DNA from: CALCLY01 sp900552775
GTDB taxonomy: Bacteria; Bacillota; Clostridia; UMGS1883; UMGS1540
Length of the DNA stretch: 64,000 bases
Reading direction: 5' to 3'
Assembly (NCBI GenBank): GCA_937966555.1
Contig: CALCLY010000005.1
Coordinates: 1-64,000, forward strand
Both the position numbers and the translations under genes were made by a program. How positions within the stretch are numbered: position 1 is the first letter of the stretch; each line of letters begins with the position of its first letter. Under the pieces are notes generated by a model. That model was not told the DNA's origin, did not search any database, and was given only the letters and a program-made list of their open reading frames with translations. Shown piece by piece: positions 7,932-16,689 of this stretch.

Positions 7932-8985
7932 TTTTATTGAGAACTTCAAGCACGCCGCGCGCCATGCAGTAAAAACCAAAATCATTCGGGTGACACCCGT
8001 CAACTGTTATCATGTCACAATACTCTCCGTCCATCATACGCATGCCGTTTATAAAATACAAGTTGTCGTCACCCTCTGCACGGGCACGTTTATAATTTTC
8101 GTGTATAGCTTCATATCTTTCTTTAAATCTCCAATAAGAGCAAGCCGGAGCCGGAGCGGTAACCATAATTATAGGTAAACCGGGATTCTTTTCTCTTATG
8201 ATTTTATAGAACGGATAATGTCTTTCACGAATCATTTTCACATCGGAAAAATTATGATCTAAATCCATTACAAATACAGACATTTCGCGGTTTGCTATGT
8301 ATTCCGCCATCTCCGGTTCTCCAAATGCGTTTCCCGAAAAGCCGAGGCATACAAAATCTATATTGTTTTTTCTGGAAATCACAGCCGGATAATTATTTCC
8401 GGGACGTGACGCGCATCCTCCCTGCGTTATTGAAGAACCGTAATAATAAATAGGCGGAACATCCTTATACGGATTATACGGTTTGTAATATGTTCCCTCT
8501 TGAATGCCTATAAAAAGGTTGCTCACATCGTTATAAAGCGGAAAATGAATCATTATCTTTCTCTGTTTTTTTTCGCCGTAAAAATCTACAATACTTTCAA
8601 ATCCGTCTTCCATATCTACGGGAGGACAAAATGTGCCTGTGTAAAAAAAGCCTTCTCCTTCATCCGTAAATACATCAAAACCAGTGGTTCCCGTAAGCGG
8701 CATATGGGAAAATCTGCAAACAGACGGCATAAATGCCCTGATTGCAACAAACGGCGAATCGGTTTCAAAAATCACTCTGCCGCCAGATGTATTTGAATAT
8801 AGCCGCTCCACACCGGGATTTACTTTTTTTGCCACACTTTCCGGCATTCTTCTGAAAAGCTTTTCATCTGTTGCAGGCAGTCCGAAAAGCGAAAACCCGT
8901 CGGTTTTCACATCGAAATATTTCACATCATTTCTGTCTATTTCTTTTTTGACTTTTAAATTCTTATCTATATCTTCAATTTTCAT
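7924..8985 (-). CDS. SGNH/GDSL hydrolase with N-terminal jelly-roll domain
   Basis: 353 residues. The N-terminal ~150 residues resemble the GxDLY-type beta domain that precedes Lipase_GDSL_3 domains, and the C-terminal part carries the SGNH blocks: GSSITQG (nucleophile Ser), GFSGNAFG (Gly), and DGCHPNDFG (Asp/His pair). Enzymes of this type deacetylate or de-esterify carbohydrates or other small esters. No signal peptide is visible, so it likely acts in the cytoplasm. It is a single gene, divergent from recG and convergent with the TepA-like gene. Confidence 0.82.
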   Translation of the reverse strand: MKIEDIDKNLKVKKEIDRNDVKYFDVKTDGFSLFGLPATDEKLFRRMPESVAKKVNPGVERLYSNTSGGRVIFETDSPFVAIRAFMPSVCRFSHMPLTGTTGFDVFTDEGEGFFYTGTFCPPVDMEDGFESIVDFYGEKKQRKIMIHFPLYNDVSNLFIGIQEGTYYKPYNPYKDVPPIYYYGSSITQGGCASRPGNNYPAVISRKNNIDFVCLGFSGNAFGEPEMAEYIANREMSVFVMDLDHNFSDVKMIRERHYPFYKIIREKNPGLPIIMVTAPAPACSYWRFKERYEAIHENYKRARAEGDDNLYFINGMRMMDGEYCDMITVDGCHPNDFGFYCMARGVLEVLNKII

Positions 8986-9040
8986 AAAAACACCCTTTCC
9001 GGAATTATTCTAACATGCAAAGAATTATTTGTCAACCGTA

Positions 9041-9069
9041 TTGACGATTTAATATAAAAATGTTACAAT
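9041..9069 (+). promoter_or_regulatory. recG promoter
   Basis: TTGACG at 9041-9046, 17-base spacer and TACAAT at 9064-9069, 16 bases before the recG ATG. The transcript would have a leader of only about 10 bases, just enough for its AGGTGA. Confidence 0.6.
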
Positions 9070-9085
9070 ATAAAAGGTGACACTT

Positions 9086-11116
9086 ATGTTTTATGAAGGA
9101 ATAGGCGCGATAAAAGGAATCGGACCCGTTAAAAAAGAGCGGTTGGCACATCTTGGCATCTTCACCGTCGCCGATATGCTCTACTGCTTTCCGCGTTCCT
9201 TTGAAGACAGGGGAAATTTCAAAAAAATATTTGAACTGCAAGACGGCGAAAAGGCGTCTGTTCTTGTATGTCCCGCAGGTGAAATGAGTATAAGCCGCAT
9301 CAAAAAAAATATGACAGTTTCAAAACAAAACTTTTCGGACGGTTCGGGCATACTTACATGCACATGGTTTAATAACCCTTATCTGAAAAATACATTTATA
9401 AAAGGCAGACAATACAGCATTTTCGGCAAAGTAAAAGCAATTTATGCCAAAAAGGAAATGAATTCTCCTATATTTGAAAAAGCCGGAGAAAATAAAAATA
9501 CAGGGCGAATAGTGCCCATATACGCGCTGACGGCGGGTTTAACCGCCCGCGATATGACATCGGCTGCCGAAAAATGTCTTGCGGCCTCCAAAGGCTGCAT
9601 CCCCGAAACGATTCCCGATGATATAAAAAACAAATACAATCTTGCCGCAATAGATTATTCAATGCGCAACATTCACTTTCCGCAGAACAACGAAAGCTTT
9701 ATGATAGCGCGAAGAAGATTTGTCTTTGAAGAATTTTTTGTATTAAGGTGCGGTCTTGCTTTGGCAAAATCAAGAAAAAGCTCATCTTCCGGCATACCTC
9801 TTGAAAAATTGAACCCGAATGACTTTTTCTCTCTTTTGCCATTCTCTCCGACTAACGCACAAAGGCGAGCAGTAAATGAAATATTTTGTGATTTGAAAAA
9901 GGAAACCCCGATGAACAGACTTGTTCAGGGTGATGTCGGAAGCGGAAAAACCGCCGTTGCATGCGCGGCACTGTATGCGGCGGCAAAAAACGGTTTTCAA
10001 AGCGCCCTTATGGCCCCCACGGAAATACTCGCCGTACAGCACTTTGAATCTCTCTCAAAACTTTTTCCGCAATACAATATTGTTTTGCTCAAAGGATCAC
10101 AAACGCCTAATGTCAAGAAAAAAAATTACGAAGAAATACTCAGCGGAGCGGCACAGATTGTTATAGGCACTCACACTTTGATAACCGACAAAGTCGAGTT
10201 TAAAAATCTTGCCGTAGTCGTAACGGACGAGCAGCACCGCTTCGGCGTAAAACAGCGCGGAGCTTTAACCGAAAAAGGACAAAATCCGCATCTCCTCGTA
10301 ATGAGCGCAACGCCGATTCCGAGAACACTGTCACATGTAATTTACGGCGATCTTGATGTCAGTATTATAGATGAGCTGCCGCCCGGAAGACAAAAAACAG
10401 ATACATTTTTTGTTAAATCCGCCTTGCGTGACAGGGCATACGGCTTTGTTTTAAAGCAGCTGGCTTTCGGCAGCCGAGCATATATTGTCTGCCCGATGGC
10501 GGAGGAAAGCGAAACACTTGACGTTAAAAACGTAATAGCACACACCAAGATGATTTCCGAGAAGTATTTTAAAGGTTTTAATGTAGCGTACATTCACGGA
10601 AAAATGAAAACACATGAAAAAGATGAAATAATGGAAAAATTCAGCCGCGGCAGTATAGATGTCCTGGTTTCCACAACCGTGATAGAAGTGGGCGTAAACG
10701 TTCCGGAAGCAAATATTATGGTTATAGAAAATGCCGAAAGGTTCGGCTTGTCTCAGCTGCATCAGCTTCGCGGGCGCGTGGGCCGCGGCAGCGAAAAATC
10801 ATATTGCATTATGATTTCAGACACCGATTCGCCTCTTACAAAAAAAAGACTTAAAACAATGACGGAAACCTGCGACGGTTTTAAAATATCGGAAGAAGAC
10901 TTAAAACTCAGAGGCCCCGGAGATTTTTTCGGCACCCGACAGCACGGTCTTCCCGAGCTTCGGATAGCAAATATTTTTGAAGATATGCCCGTTTTAAAAG
11001 AGGCATGTGCCGCTGCCGATGAGCTGTTGTCGCGCGATAAATTCCTAACGTCTCCCGAAAGCATTAATTTAAGAAAACGTATTTCGGTGCTTTTCGGAAA
11101 TACAGTAAAAAATTAA
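9086..11116 (+). CDS. recG: ATP-dependent DNA helicase RecG
   Basis: Remodels stalled replication forks and branches Holliday junctions. The 676 residues match the family length. An N-terminal wedge/OB domain (~50-200) is followed by helicase motifs: Walker A GDVGSGKTAVA, DEQH box, SATPIPRTL, and the C-terminal set TTVIEVGVNVPEANIMV, QLHQLRGRVGRG. The start ATG at 9086 has AGGTGA five bases upstream; a GTG at 9077 overlaps that ribosome site. It is transcribed from its own promoter and closed by a long inverted repeat at 11150-11198. Confidence 0.97.
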   Translation: MFYEGIGAIKGIGPVKKERLAHLGIFTVADMLYCFPRSFEDRGNFKKIFELQDGEKASVLVCPAGEMSISRIKKNMTVSKQNFSDGSGILTCTWFNNPYLKNTFIKGRQYSIFGKVKAIYAKKEMNSPIFEKAGENKNTGRIVPIYALTAGLTARDMTSAAEKCLAASKGCIPETIPDDIKNKYNLAAIDYSMRNIHFPQNNESFMIARRRFVFEEFFVLRCGLALAKSRKSSSSGIPLEKLNPNDFFSLLPFSPTNAQRRAVNEIFCDLKKETPMNRLVQGDVGSGKTAVACAALYAAAKNGFQSALMAPTEILAVQHFESLSKLFPQYNIVLLKGSQTPNVKKKNYEEILSGAAQIVIGTHTLITDKVEFKNLAVVVTDEQHRFGVKQRGALTEKGQNPHLLVMSATPIPRTLSHVIYGDLDVSIIDELPPGRQKTDTFFVKSALRDRAYGFVLKQLAFGSRAYIVCPMAEESETLDVKNVIAHTKMISEKYFKGFNVAYIHGKMKTHEKDEIMEKFSRGSIDVLVSTTVIEVGVNVPEANIMVIENAERFGLSQLHQLRGRVGRGSEKSYCIMISDTDSPLTKKRLKTMTETCDGFKISEEDLKLRGPGDFFGTRQHGLPELRIANIFEDMPVLKEACAAADELLSRDKFLTSPESINLRKRISVLFGNTVKN

Positions 11117-11149
11117 ATAACTTCATAAAGCGCTATGCTTCTAAATTCC

Positions 11150-11198
11150 AAAATGAGGGTGCGGCAAAATGAAATCGTTTTGCCGCACCCTCATTTTT
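11150..11198. terminator. Bidirectional intrinsic terminator (type A repeat)
   Basis: A 19-base perfect stem (11151-11169 with 11178-11196) with an 8-base loop, flanked by A-run and T-run so it can stop transcription from both recG and the convergent DUF4432 gene. Its GGGTGCGGCAAAA stem recurs at 57655-57689. Confidence 0.85.
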
Positions 11199-11201
11199 TA
11201 A

Positions 11202-12173
11202 TCAGAAAAACAATTTGTCTTTTAATTCAAACTTTATATGATGCACCGCTTTTTCGCCCGGTTCAAGGAATTTCAGACGGTTCTCACGTCTTAAAACGTC
11301 TCTGCCGTCAGGAGTGCAGTTTCCCGGTTCAAGTCCCAAAACGTATTCTTGCTCTCCCATCATCTTCCATTCCGTAAAACAAGGTAACTCGGATGTATTA
11401 TATTCAATCAGCAGTCCGGCACCGATTTTTTCGTTAAATACGCCGGCGCGTCCCTTTTTCATATCGTAATAGTAACACTGTTCCTCAAAACCCTTCTGAG
11501 GCTTTTCCATTTTGCGGCACTTATCAAGCCCTTCCGCCGCCCTCACATTACGCGGTACAGGTTCACCTGCGTCAATATAAACTTTTGTATCTTCGCAAAG
11601 AAGAGGATAACCCATATTGCAGTGATAAAGCATCATAAAAGGTGATTTTTCGCTGCCCGTATTTGTAACCGTATCGCAAAGTTCCACGCTGTTATTCGAA
11701 AGGCTTATTTTGTACTCTCTTTTCAGGAGCAGCTTATGAGCAAACAGCGCCGCGTCTCTGACAGTTGCTTTAAGATATATAAAATTATCGTCATCAGTAT
11801 AATAAATATTTTCAGCCGGCGTATTGGAAATGCTTCCGTGAAGCGGAAGTTCTTCCCCGTTATCATTGCATGGACTTCCCACTGCCGTAAGACCGCACGT
11901 GGTGAAAAAACCGGCGGTAAAAGATTTTAAAAAGCCTGCTCCCACCGAATCGTAATAACTCGGCGCCACATATCCGCACGGTGAAAAATAACCGAAATTT
12001 ACACCCTTATATGTAAGTCTTGAAATATCCGCACATCTGTCCGCAGACACCGTAATTTCAAGCCCTTTTCCGTTTCTTATTTGAAAAAGTCTCATTCCGT
12101 CGCCTTTTCCTCCGCAAAGCCTGTGTTCTTCAACGCCGCGAATCTGCATCGGATTTCCTATATATTTATTCAT
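11202..12173 (-). CDS. DUF4432 aldose-1-epimerase-like protein
   Basis: 323 residues of the galactose-mutarotase-like beta-sandwich superfamily, DUF4432 branch. Recognizable features are the N-terminal ITVSADRCADISRL, the central LPLHGSISNTPAE, and LGLEPGNCTPDGR near the C terminus. Relatives probably interconvert anomers of, or bind, sugars or sugar acids; the substrate is unknown. GAGG lies seven bases before the ATG. The lipoprotein gene ends nine bases upstream, suggesting cotranscription. Confidence 0.8.
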   Translation of the reverse strand: MNKYIGNPMQIRGVEEHRLCGGKGDGMRLFQIRNGKGLEITVSADRCADISRLTYKGVNFGYFSPCGYVAPSYYDSVGAGFLKSFTAGFFTTCGLTAVGSPCNDNGEELPLHGSISNTPAENIYYTDDDNFIYLKATVRDAALFAHKLLLKREYKISLSNNSVELCDTVTNTGSEKSPFMMLYHCNMGYPLLCEDTKVYIDAGEPVPRNVRAAEGLDKCRKMEKPQKGFEEQCYYYDMKKGRAGVFNEKIGAGLLIEYNTSELPCFTEWKMMGEQEYVLGLEPGNCTPDGRDVLRRENRLKFLEPGEKAVHHIKFELKDKLFF

Positions 12174-12182
12174 GCATAAACC

Positions 12183-12602
12183 TCACTTTCCGAATGTTAC
12201 GCTTAAGTATTTACCGTACATCAGTTTAAAACCGTCATCCGTTTTCTCAACATCGAACATAAATGTTTTTGAGCCGTCCCATGTAATGTACATTTTCCCG
12301 TCTTCTTCTTTAAGTTCAACCTCTTTGCCGTCTATCTGAGCGCTCCCGTCTTCGTTTATAATCATAACACAGTCTTTCGTGAAGTAATTTTTCAGAACTC
12401 CCGCCGCAACCGCCTCAATAGAGCCGTCTCTGTTATTTTTTATTTTTACGTTTTTTGCGATCCAGCTTCCCGTATACGAAAAGCCTGTTTCGTTTAAATT
12501 CTGCGTCTGCGCGGCGCTGTTTTCCGCATTCGTCTTTTTTGCACAGCCCGAACATGAAACGGCTATACACAGTGCCGCAAATAAAGCTGCTGTTTTTTTC
12601 AT
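12183..12602 (-). CDS. Small lipoprotein, function unknown
   Basis: 139 residues with a lipoprotein signal peptide ending in the lipobox CSGC. The mature part begins with an Asn/Glu-rich linker, then a ~90-residue beta-rich domain (GSWIAKNVKI, DGSAQIDGKEV, YITWDGSKTFMFDVEK) that looks like a lipocalin-like or DUF4923-style small fold. I cannot assign it to a named family. It is preceded by the hairpin/GGAACGGAG leader at 12609-12632 and followed by the DUF4432 gene. Confidence 0.75.
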   Translation of the reverse strand: MKKTAALFAALCIAVSCSGCAKKTNAENSAAQTQNLNETGFSYTGSWIAKNVKIKNNRDGSIEAVAAGVLKNYFTKDCVMIINEDGSAQIDGKEVELKEEDGKMYITWDGSKTFMFDVEKTDDGFKLMYGKYLSVTFGK

Positions 12603-12608
12603 ATAATT

Positions 12609-12632
12609 CTCCGTTCCGCCGCCTGATGCGGC
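12609..12632 (-). promoter_or_regulatory. Leader hairpin with Shine-Dalgarno (GGAACGGAG element), copy 1
   Basis: Minus strand GCCGC-ATCAG-GCGGC hairpin at 12632-12618, immediately followed by GGAACGGAG (12617-12609), seven bases before the lipoprotein ATG. Related sequences precede the genes at 16690, 45333 and 56573. Confidence 0.45.
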
Positions 12633-12691
12633 TTTTAAAAATTTTCAAAAACCGAAAACGCACGTATTTAATTTTACGCGCTGTTCACTCT

Positions 12692-13156
12692 TTACACATA
12701 ATAAACTTCCACGCCGCAATCTCTTGCATATTTCACTGTATAGTAAGTGCCTCCTCTGCCCTTTCTGAAATACGCTATGCAGCGCGAGCTGTTGTCTATC
12801 ATAAAGCGGTTACGCTTTTGCATACAGCCTTGATAATATTTATCCGAAACGGCGCAAACCGAATCAGCTTTTGCCGCAATTGCGTCATATGCCGCTTTAT
12901 TCTTTTCATTCCAGCCTATAGACTGCGTAGGACATGGCATTGCGATAAAAAGCTTTATTTCGGGATAATTGTCTTTTAATTTTAACACTTCTTCCGCGGC
13001 AAGTGTATCAAATCCGAGGGCGCCGCCGCACCAAAAATCCGTTATCCCTTTCCGCATCATATATTCAATCGCTTTTTGTACTTCATCGCGCAGATAATCC
13101 GCTTTGTCCGCCGGAATGTCGCGGTGTCCCGTAAAACAACATGTCTTCTCTTTCAT
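12692..13156 (-). CDS. SLOG-family (YpsA/DUF1273-like) nucleotide-binding protein
   Basis: 154 residues of the SLOG Rossmann superfamily. CCFTGHRDI at the N terminus and CGGALGFDTLAAEEV are the hallmarks; the AMPCPTQSIGW stretch is the usual third element. SLOG proteins are thought to bind nucleotide-derived ligands; YpsA relatives affect cell division and stress in Firmicutes, but no enzymatic role is proven. AGAGG lies eight bases before the ATG, and a weak promoter (TTTACA-17-TAAACT) lies in the shared upstream gap with the divergent DUF1385 gene. Confidence 0.83.
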   Translation of the reverse strand: MKEKTCCFTGHRDIPADKADYLRDEVQKAIEYMMRKGITDFWCGGALGFDTLAAEEVLKLKDNYPEIKLFIAMPCPTQSIGWNEKNKAAYDAIAAKADSVCAVSDKYYQGCMQKRNRFMIDNSSRCIAYFRKGRGGTYYTVKYARDCGVEVYYV

Positions 13157-13230
13157 ACATCAAACCTCTTTAATATAGTTTAACATATTTTGTTTTTTTT
13201 GTAAACAAAAAATTAAGAGTTTTTTTACTA

Positions 13231-13259
13231 TTGAATTTTTTTCATCACTGTGCTACAAT
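13231..13259 (+). promoter_or_regulatory. Promoter of the DUF1385-prmC operon
   Basis: TTGAAT at 13231-13236, 17-base spacer, TACAAT at 13254-13259, about 30 bases before the start codon. Confidence 0.6.
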
Positions 13260-13289
13260 ATTATAGTAGAAAAAATTACGGAGGCATAT

Positions 13290-14195
13290 ATGAATACTAA
13301 ACATAAAACAAGCATAGGAGGTCAGGCTCTTATCGAAGGCGTTATGATGCGCGGTCCGAAAACAACTGCAATGGCAGTACGAAATCCCGAGGGCGAGCTT
13401 GTTGTAGAAAAATGGCCCACAGGCGGGCAAAACAAGCCTGCACTGTTAAAAACTCCGTTCATACGCGGAATTTTTATGATGGCAGACAATCTGCGTTTCG
13501 GATACAAATGCCTTATGCGTTCTGCCGAAATTGCCGGTCTTGAAGAAGATGACAAAAAAAGCGGCGGCTTCTTAAGCTCAGCTTTAATGGTTTTAAGCGT
13601 TGTGCTGGCGCTTATACTTTCTGTAGGACTGTTTGTATGGCTGCCCGCGCGCCTTTACGAATGGACCGGTCTTGCCGCATATAACTCGCGAATACTCAGA
13701 AGTACTTTTGAAGGCGTATTGAAAATAATAATTTTCGTAGCTTATCTTCTTTGCACATTGCTTATGAAAGATATCAGGCGCACATTTATGTATCACGGCG
13801 CGGAACATAAAACAATTTTCTGTTATGAAGAAGGTCTTCCTCTGACGGTTGAAAATGTCAGAAAAATGCGCCGTTTTCATCCCAGATGCGGAACATCTTT
13901 TATGATACTTGTACTTATTGTAAGTATATTTGTTTCAATGTTTATTCCCGCGTCGGTACCGGCAGCTTTAAGAAGCGTGCTTAAAATTTTGCTTATACCG
14001 ATTATTGTAGGTATAGGCTACGAGCTCATCAAACTTGCCGGCAGAACGGATAACCTTTTCACAAGGATAATATCGGCACCCGGAATGTGGCTTCAGCATA
14101 TTACAACAAAAGAACCCGATGACTCTATGATTGAAGCTGCTATAGCGGCAATGGAAAACGTTATAACAGGAAACAAAGAGGACGATAAATGGTGA
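13290..14195 (+). CDS. DUF1385 membrane protein (YqhQ family)
   Basis: 301 residues of a conserved Firmicute membrane family of unknown function. The N-terminal signature GGQALIEGVMMRGP is diagnostic. Roughly four or five membrane segments follow (about 95-120, 150-170, 205-235), with a conserved HGAEHKTIFCYE and FHPRCGTSF stretch that looks like a metal or redox site. GGAGG precedes the ATG. It overlaps prmC by seven bases, an arrangement commonly seen in Clostridia. Confidence 0.9.
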   Translation: MNTKHKTSIGGQALIEGVMMRGPKTTAMAVRNPEGELVVEKWPTGGQNKPALLKTPFIRGIFMMADNLRFGYKCLMRSAEIAGLEEDDKKSGGFLSSALMVLSVVLALILSVGLFVWLPARLYEWTGLAAYNSRILRSTFEGVLKIIIFVAYLLCTLLMKDIRRTFMYHGAEHKTIFCYEEGLPLTVENVRKMRRFHPRCGTSFMILVLIVSIFVSMFIPASVPAALRSVLKILLIPIIVGIGYELIKLAGRTDNLFTRIISAPGMWLQHITTKEPDDSMIEAAIAAMENVITGNKEDDKW

Positions 14196-14992
14196 CGGTT
14201 GGTGAACTTTTACAAGGCGGCGCATCTGTTTTAAACAAAGAAGATGCCGCGGCGCTCTTGTGTTTTTTACTTAAAACAGACAGGGCGGGACTTTGCCTTA
14301 AAAGGCTTGATGCGGTAAGCAAAGAAGTGCAATCCGAATATAAAAAATATGTATATATGGCACAGGAAAATATGCCCATAGCATATATAACGGGAGAAAA
14401 AGAGTTTTATTCCCTATTGTTCGAAGTAAACGAAAGCGTTCTCATCCCTCGCCCCGATACAGAAATTCTCACGGAATTTGCCGTCAAACACGCTGACGGC
14501 AAGAAAGTGCTTGATCTTTGCTGCGGCAGCGGGTGCATAGGCATCAGTATTGCCAAAAATTCAAAATGCGAAATAACTTTGGCAGACATTTCCGAAGACG
14601 CTCTCAAAATTGCCGAAAGAAATGCACGTCGGCATGATGTTCGCGCAAAGTTCTTGCATTTGGATATTTTAAACGACGAAATCAACGAAAAATATGACAT
14701 GATTCTTTCCAATCCGCCGTATATTGAAACATTTGAAATAGAAAAGCTTGATGACAGCGTACGCCTTTTCGAACCGCACCTTGCGTTGGACGGCGGCGAA
14801 GACGGTTTAAAGTTTTACCGAATAATTTCATCCAAAGCTTACACATCTTTGGAAAAAGGCGGTATACTCGCCTTTGAATGCGGTCACGCACAAGCCGACA
14901 AAATATGCAAGATTTTGTCAGAAAACTACAAAAACATTCAGATTTTGTGCGATTATTCAAATATTCGACGTGTGGTAACCGCATTTAAATAG
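14189..14992 (+). CDS. prmC: Peptide-chain-release-factor N5-glutamine methyltransferase PrmC
   Basis: Methylates the Gln of the GGQ motif of release factors RF1/RF2 using SAM. 267 residues: an N-terminal helical release-factor-binding domain (1-80), then a Rossmann methyltransferase with VLDLCCGSGCIGI (SAM binding) and the catalytic NPPY (at ~179). It starts inside the end of the DUF1385 gene (ATGGTGA overlap), so translation is coupled. The stop is TAG. Confidence 0.95.
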   Translation: MVTVGELLQGGASVLNKEDAAALLCFLLKTDRAGLCLKRLDAVSKEVQSEYKKYVYMAQENMPIAYITGEKEFYSLLFEVNESVLIPRPDTEILTEFAVKHADGKKVLDLCCGSGCIGISIAKNSKCEITLADISEDALKIAERNARRHDVRAKFLHLDILNDEINEKYDMILSNPPYIETFEIEKLDDSVRLFEPHLALDGGEDGLKFYRIISSKAYTSLEKGGILAFECGHAQADKICKILSENYKNIQILCDYSNIRRVVTAFK

Positions 14993-15051
14993 CGAATTTT
15001 ACGAAATTTTAACAGAATCTAATTTTTTTTAAAAAATTTAGAATATTTCTG

Positions 15052-15080
15052 TTGACAAAACTGGAATTTTATGTTATCAT
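15052..15080 (+). promoter_or_regulatory. Promoter of the AbrB-type regulator
   Basis: TTGACA at 15052-15057, 17-base spacer, TATCAT at 15075-15080. A ~40-base leader precedes the AGGAGG of the gene. Confidence 0.7.
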
Positions 15081-15122
15081 ATATCTGTATTAAAGAAAAC
15101 CCAACAAAAGGAGGCCGATGAT

Positions 15123-15374
15123 ATGAAATCTACAGGTATTGTTAGAAAGGTCGACGAGCTTGGTCGCATAGTTCTCCCGATAGAGTTACGCAGATTACTT
15201 GACATTGCGGAAAAAGATCCTCTCGAGATTTATGTTGACGACGAAAGCATAATTCTTAAAAAATATGCTCCTGCTTGCATCTTCTGCGGAAATGCAAACG
15301 ACATTGTAAACTTTAAGGGCAAAAAGATTTGTTCCGAATGCCTCGACAAGCTTGCAAACGAAGCTCAAGATTAA
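15123..15374 (+). CDS. AbrB/SpoVT-family transition-state regulator with zinc ribbon
   Basis: 83 residues. The first ~50 are a SpoVT/AbrB swapped-hairpin DNA-binding domain (TGIVRKVDELGRIVLPIELR), and the C-terminal ~30 carry two CxxC pairs (CIFCGN and ICSEC) forming a treble-clef/zinc ribbon as in clostridial AbrB. These proteins repress stationary-phase genes during growth. It has its own strong promoter and an efficient terminator (15394-15430), so it is monocistronic. Confidence 0.92.
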   Translation: MKSTGIVRKVDELGRIVLPIELRRLLDIAEKDPLEIYVDDESIILKKYAPACIFCGNANDIVNFKGKKICSECLDKLANEAQD

Positions 15375-15393
15375 TCTACAAAAGATCTACATC

Positions 15394-15430
15394 GAAAATG
15401 GCTGTTGCACAAGTGCAGCAGCCATTTTCA
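15394..15430. terminator. Intrinsic terminator between abrB-like gene and comEA
   Basis: A 17-base stem (15394-15410 with 15413-15429, one G-T pair) with ends GAAAATGG / CCATTTTC. It overlaps the last codon of the convergent comEA and can serve both directions. Confidence 0.8.
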
Positions 15431-15979
15431 GTTTATCCTTATCAGATCCTTAATTTGTTCAAATTTTTTTGTGCCGATTCCGCGCACTTTTTTAATCTCG
15501 TTAATGTTTTTAAAGCCGCCGTACATCTCACGGTAAGCAATAATCCGTTCGGCATACGATTCACCTATTCCCGGAAGCTTTTGAAGTTCTTTAACGTCAG
15601 CGGTATTTATATTTATCTGCATATCCGCATTTTCTTTGGAAGAAATGTAAATTTCCTGCCCTTCTTCAAGCGGAGCGCTAAAATCAATTCCGCTTTCGTC
15701 GGCATCGTCGGCAAGTCCGCCCGCCGCTTTTATTGCATCCTCCACCGTAGAACCTGCGGGCAAAGTCAAAGCCCCTTCCGACACAGCAGAACCTCTGACA
15801 TACACATGCACTGTTTTGGAAGCATCGACTTCATTTAAAGCATTTGTAATCTGAGCATTGGTTTTATAGCGTTCAAGAAGATTTTTGCCTCCCGTACCAA
15901 CTATTAATATAAAGCACAGACAAATAAATACCAATGCAGCCTGTGAACCATGTTTTTCCCAAAATTTTTTAAAATTCAT
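15428..15979 (-). CDS. ComEA-like DNA-binding protein (SLBB plus helix-hairpin-helix)
   Basis: 183 residues: one N-terminal membrane anchor (~14-32), an SLBB-type beta domain (VHVYVRGSAVSEGALTLPAG), and a C-terminal tandem helix-hairpin-helix DNA-binding domain (INTADVKELQKLPGIGES and KKVRGIGTKKFEQIKDL). ComEA binds incoming DNA on the outer face of the membrane in competent bacteria. I chose ATG at 15979, which has GAGG upstream; an in-frame ATG at 15991 overlaps that site. No other com genes are in the window. Confidence 0.9.
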   Translation of the reverse strand: MNFKKFWEKHGSQAALVFICLCFILIVGTGGKNLLERYKTNAQITNALNEVDASKTVHVYVRGSAVSEGALTLPAGSTVEDAIKAAGGLADDADESGIDFSAPLEEGQEIYISSKENADMQININTADVKELQKLPGIGESYAERIIAYREMYGGFKNINEIKKVRGIGTKKFEQIKDLIRIN

Positions 15980-16013
15980 TTGTATCCTCATTCCAATATT
16001 ATATTAATAAGTG

Positions 16014-16042
16014 TTGAATTTTACACTGCCATGTGGTATACT
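16014..16042 (+). promoter_or_regulatory. Promoter giving an apparently leaderless DNA-glycosylase mRNA
   Basis: TTGAAT at 16014-16019, 17-base spacer, TGG-TATACT at 16037-16042. The ATG of the glycosylase is at 16050, where transcription should begin, and no Shine-Dalgarno sequence precedes it. Confidence 0.6.
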
Positions 16043-16049
16043 GATATAC

Positions 16050-16532
16050 ATGGACAGAATAATTCACCCAATAAAACCAATTTACGATAAGAATTCCGAA
16101 ATTTTAATTCTCGGCAGTTTCCCATCGGTTAAATCACGCGAAGAAGCATTTTTTTATGCACATCCTCAAAACAGATTTTGGCGCGTACTTGCCGCAGTAT
16201 ATCAAAAAGACGTTCCGAAAACCACAGACGATAAAAAAATATTTCTCGCCGAAAACAAAATAGCTTTATGGGATGTTTTGGCATCATGCGAAATTAAGGG
16301 CAGCTCGGATTCGAGCATAAAAAACATATCTGTAAACGACATAAGCCCGATACTTAAGTGCGCCGATATAAAACGCATATTTACAAACGGTACAACAGCA
16401 TATAAATACTACAGCAAGTATATAGAGCCTGTTATAAAACGCGATACTGTCTGTCTCCCGTCCACATCCCCGGCAAATGCCGCAAAAAGCTTTGAAGAAC
16501 TATGTACCATCTGGCAGGCACTGCGGCTTTGA
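16050..16532 (+). CDS. DNA-deoxyinosine glycosylase (UDG family 6-like)
   Basis: 160 residues. Removes deaminated bases (hypoxanthine, sometimes uracil) from DNA in base-excision repair. The family features are LILGSFPSVKSRE (motif 1), FYAHPQNRFWRVL, and LPSTSPANA near the C terminus. The ATG at 16050 lies 7 bases after a -10 element, so the mRNA appears leaderless; an upstream GTG at 16011 would start before the promoter and is rejected. It is divergent from comEA and stands alone. Confidence 0.88.
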   Translation: MDRIIHPIKPIYDKNSEILILGSFPSVKSREEAFFYAHPQNRFWRVLAAVYQKDVPKTTDDKKIFLAENKIALWDVLASCEIKGSSDSSIKNISVNDISPILKCADIKRIFTNGTTAYKYYSKYIEPVIKRDTVCLPSTSPANAAKSFEELCTIWQALRL

Positions 16533-16576
16533 AAATATTATATATCAAAAGCTTGAGCTTGTCAACTTGAAAAGCC

Positions 16577-16605
16577 TTGACAACAAAGCTTTTATGTATT
16601 ATAAT
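16577..16605 (+). promoter_or_regulatory. Promoter of the DUF1858 gene
   Basis: Perfect TTGACA at 16577-16582, 17-base spacer, perfect TATAAT at 16600-16605. A ~80-base leader follows before the start codon. Confidence 0.75.
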
Positions 16606-16633
16606 AATGTTGAAAATAAAAATTATCAATAAT

Positions 16634-16682
16634 ATGCGGCTTTAGTGGCAAAACTACATTGTCCAAAGCGGCGGAACGGAGG
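16634..16682 (+). promoter_or_regulatory. Leader with GGAACGGAG element, copy 2
   Basis: AGCGGCGGAACGGAGG at 16667-16682 forms the ribosome site seven bases before the DUF1858 ATG. Upstream, GCTTT (16639-16643) can pair with AAAGC (16665-16669) to form a hairpin next to it. Confidence 0.4.
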
Positions 16683-16689
16683 AATAACA

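Noticed and set aside
16011..16049. GTG start for the DNA glycosylase
   Set aside because: It lies upstream of the -35 of the only visible promoter, and the extra 13 residues are not part of the family.
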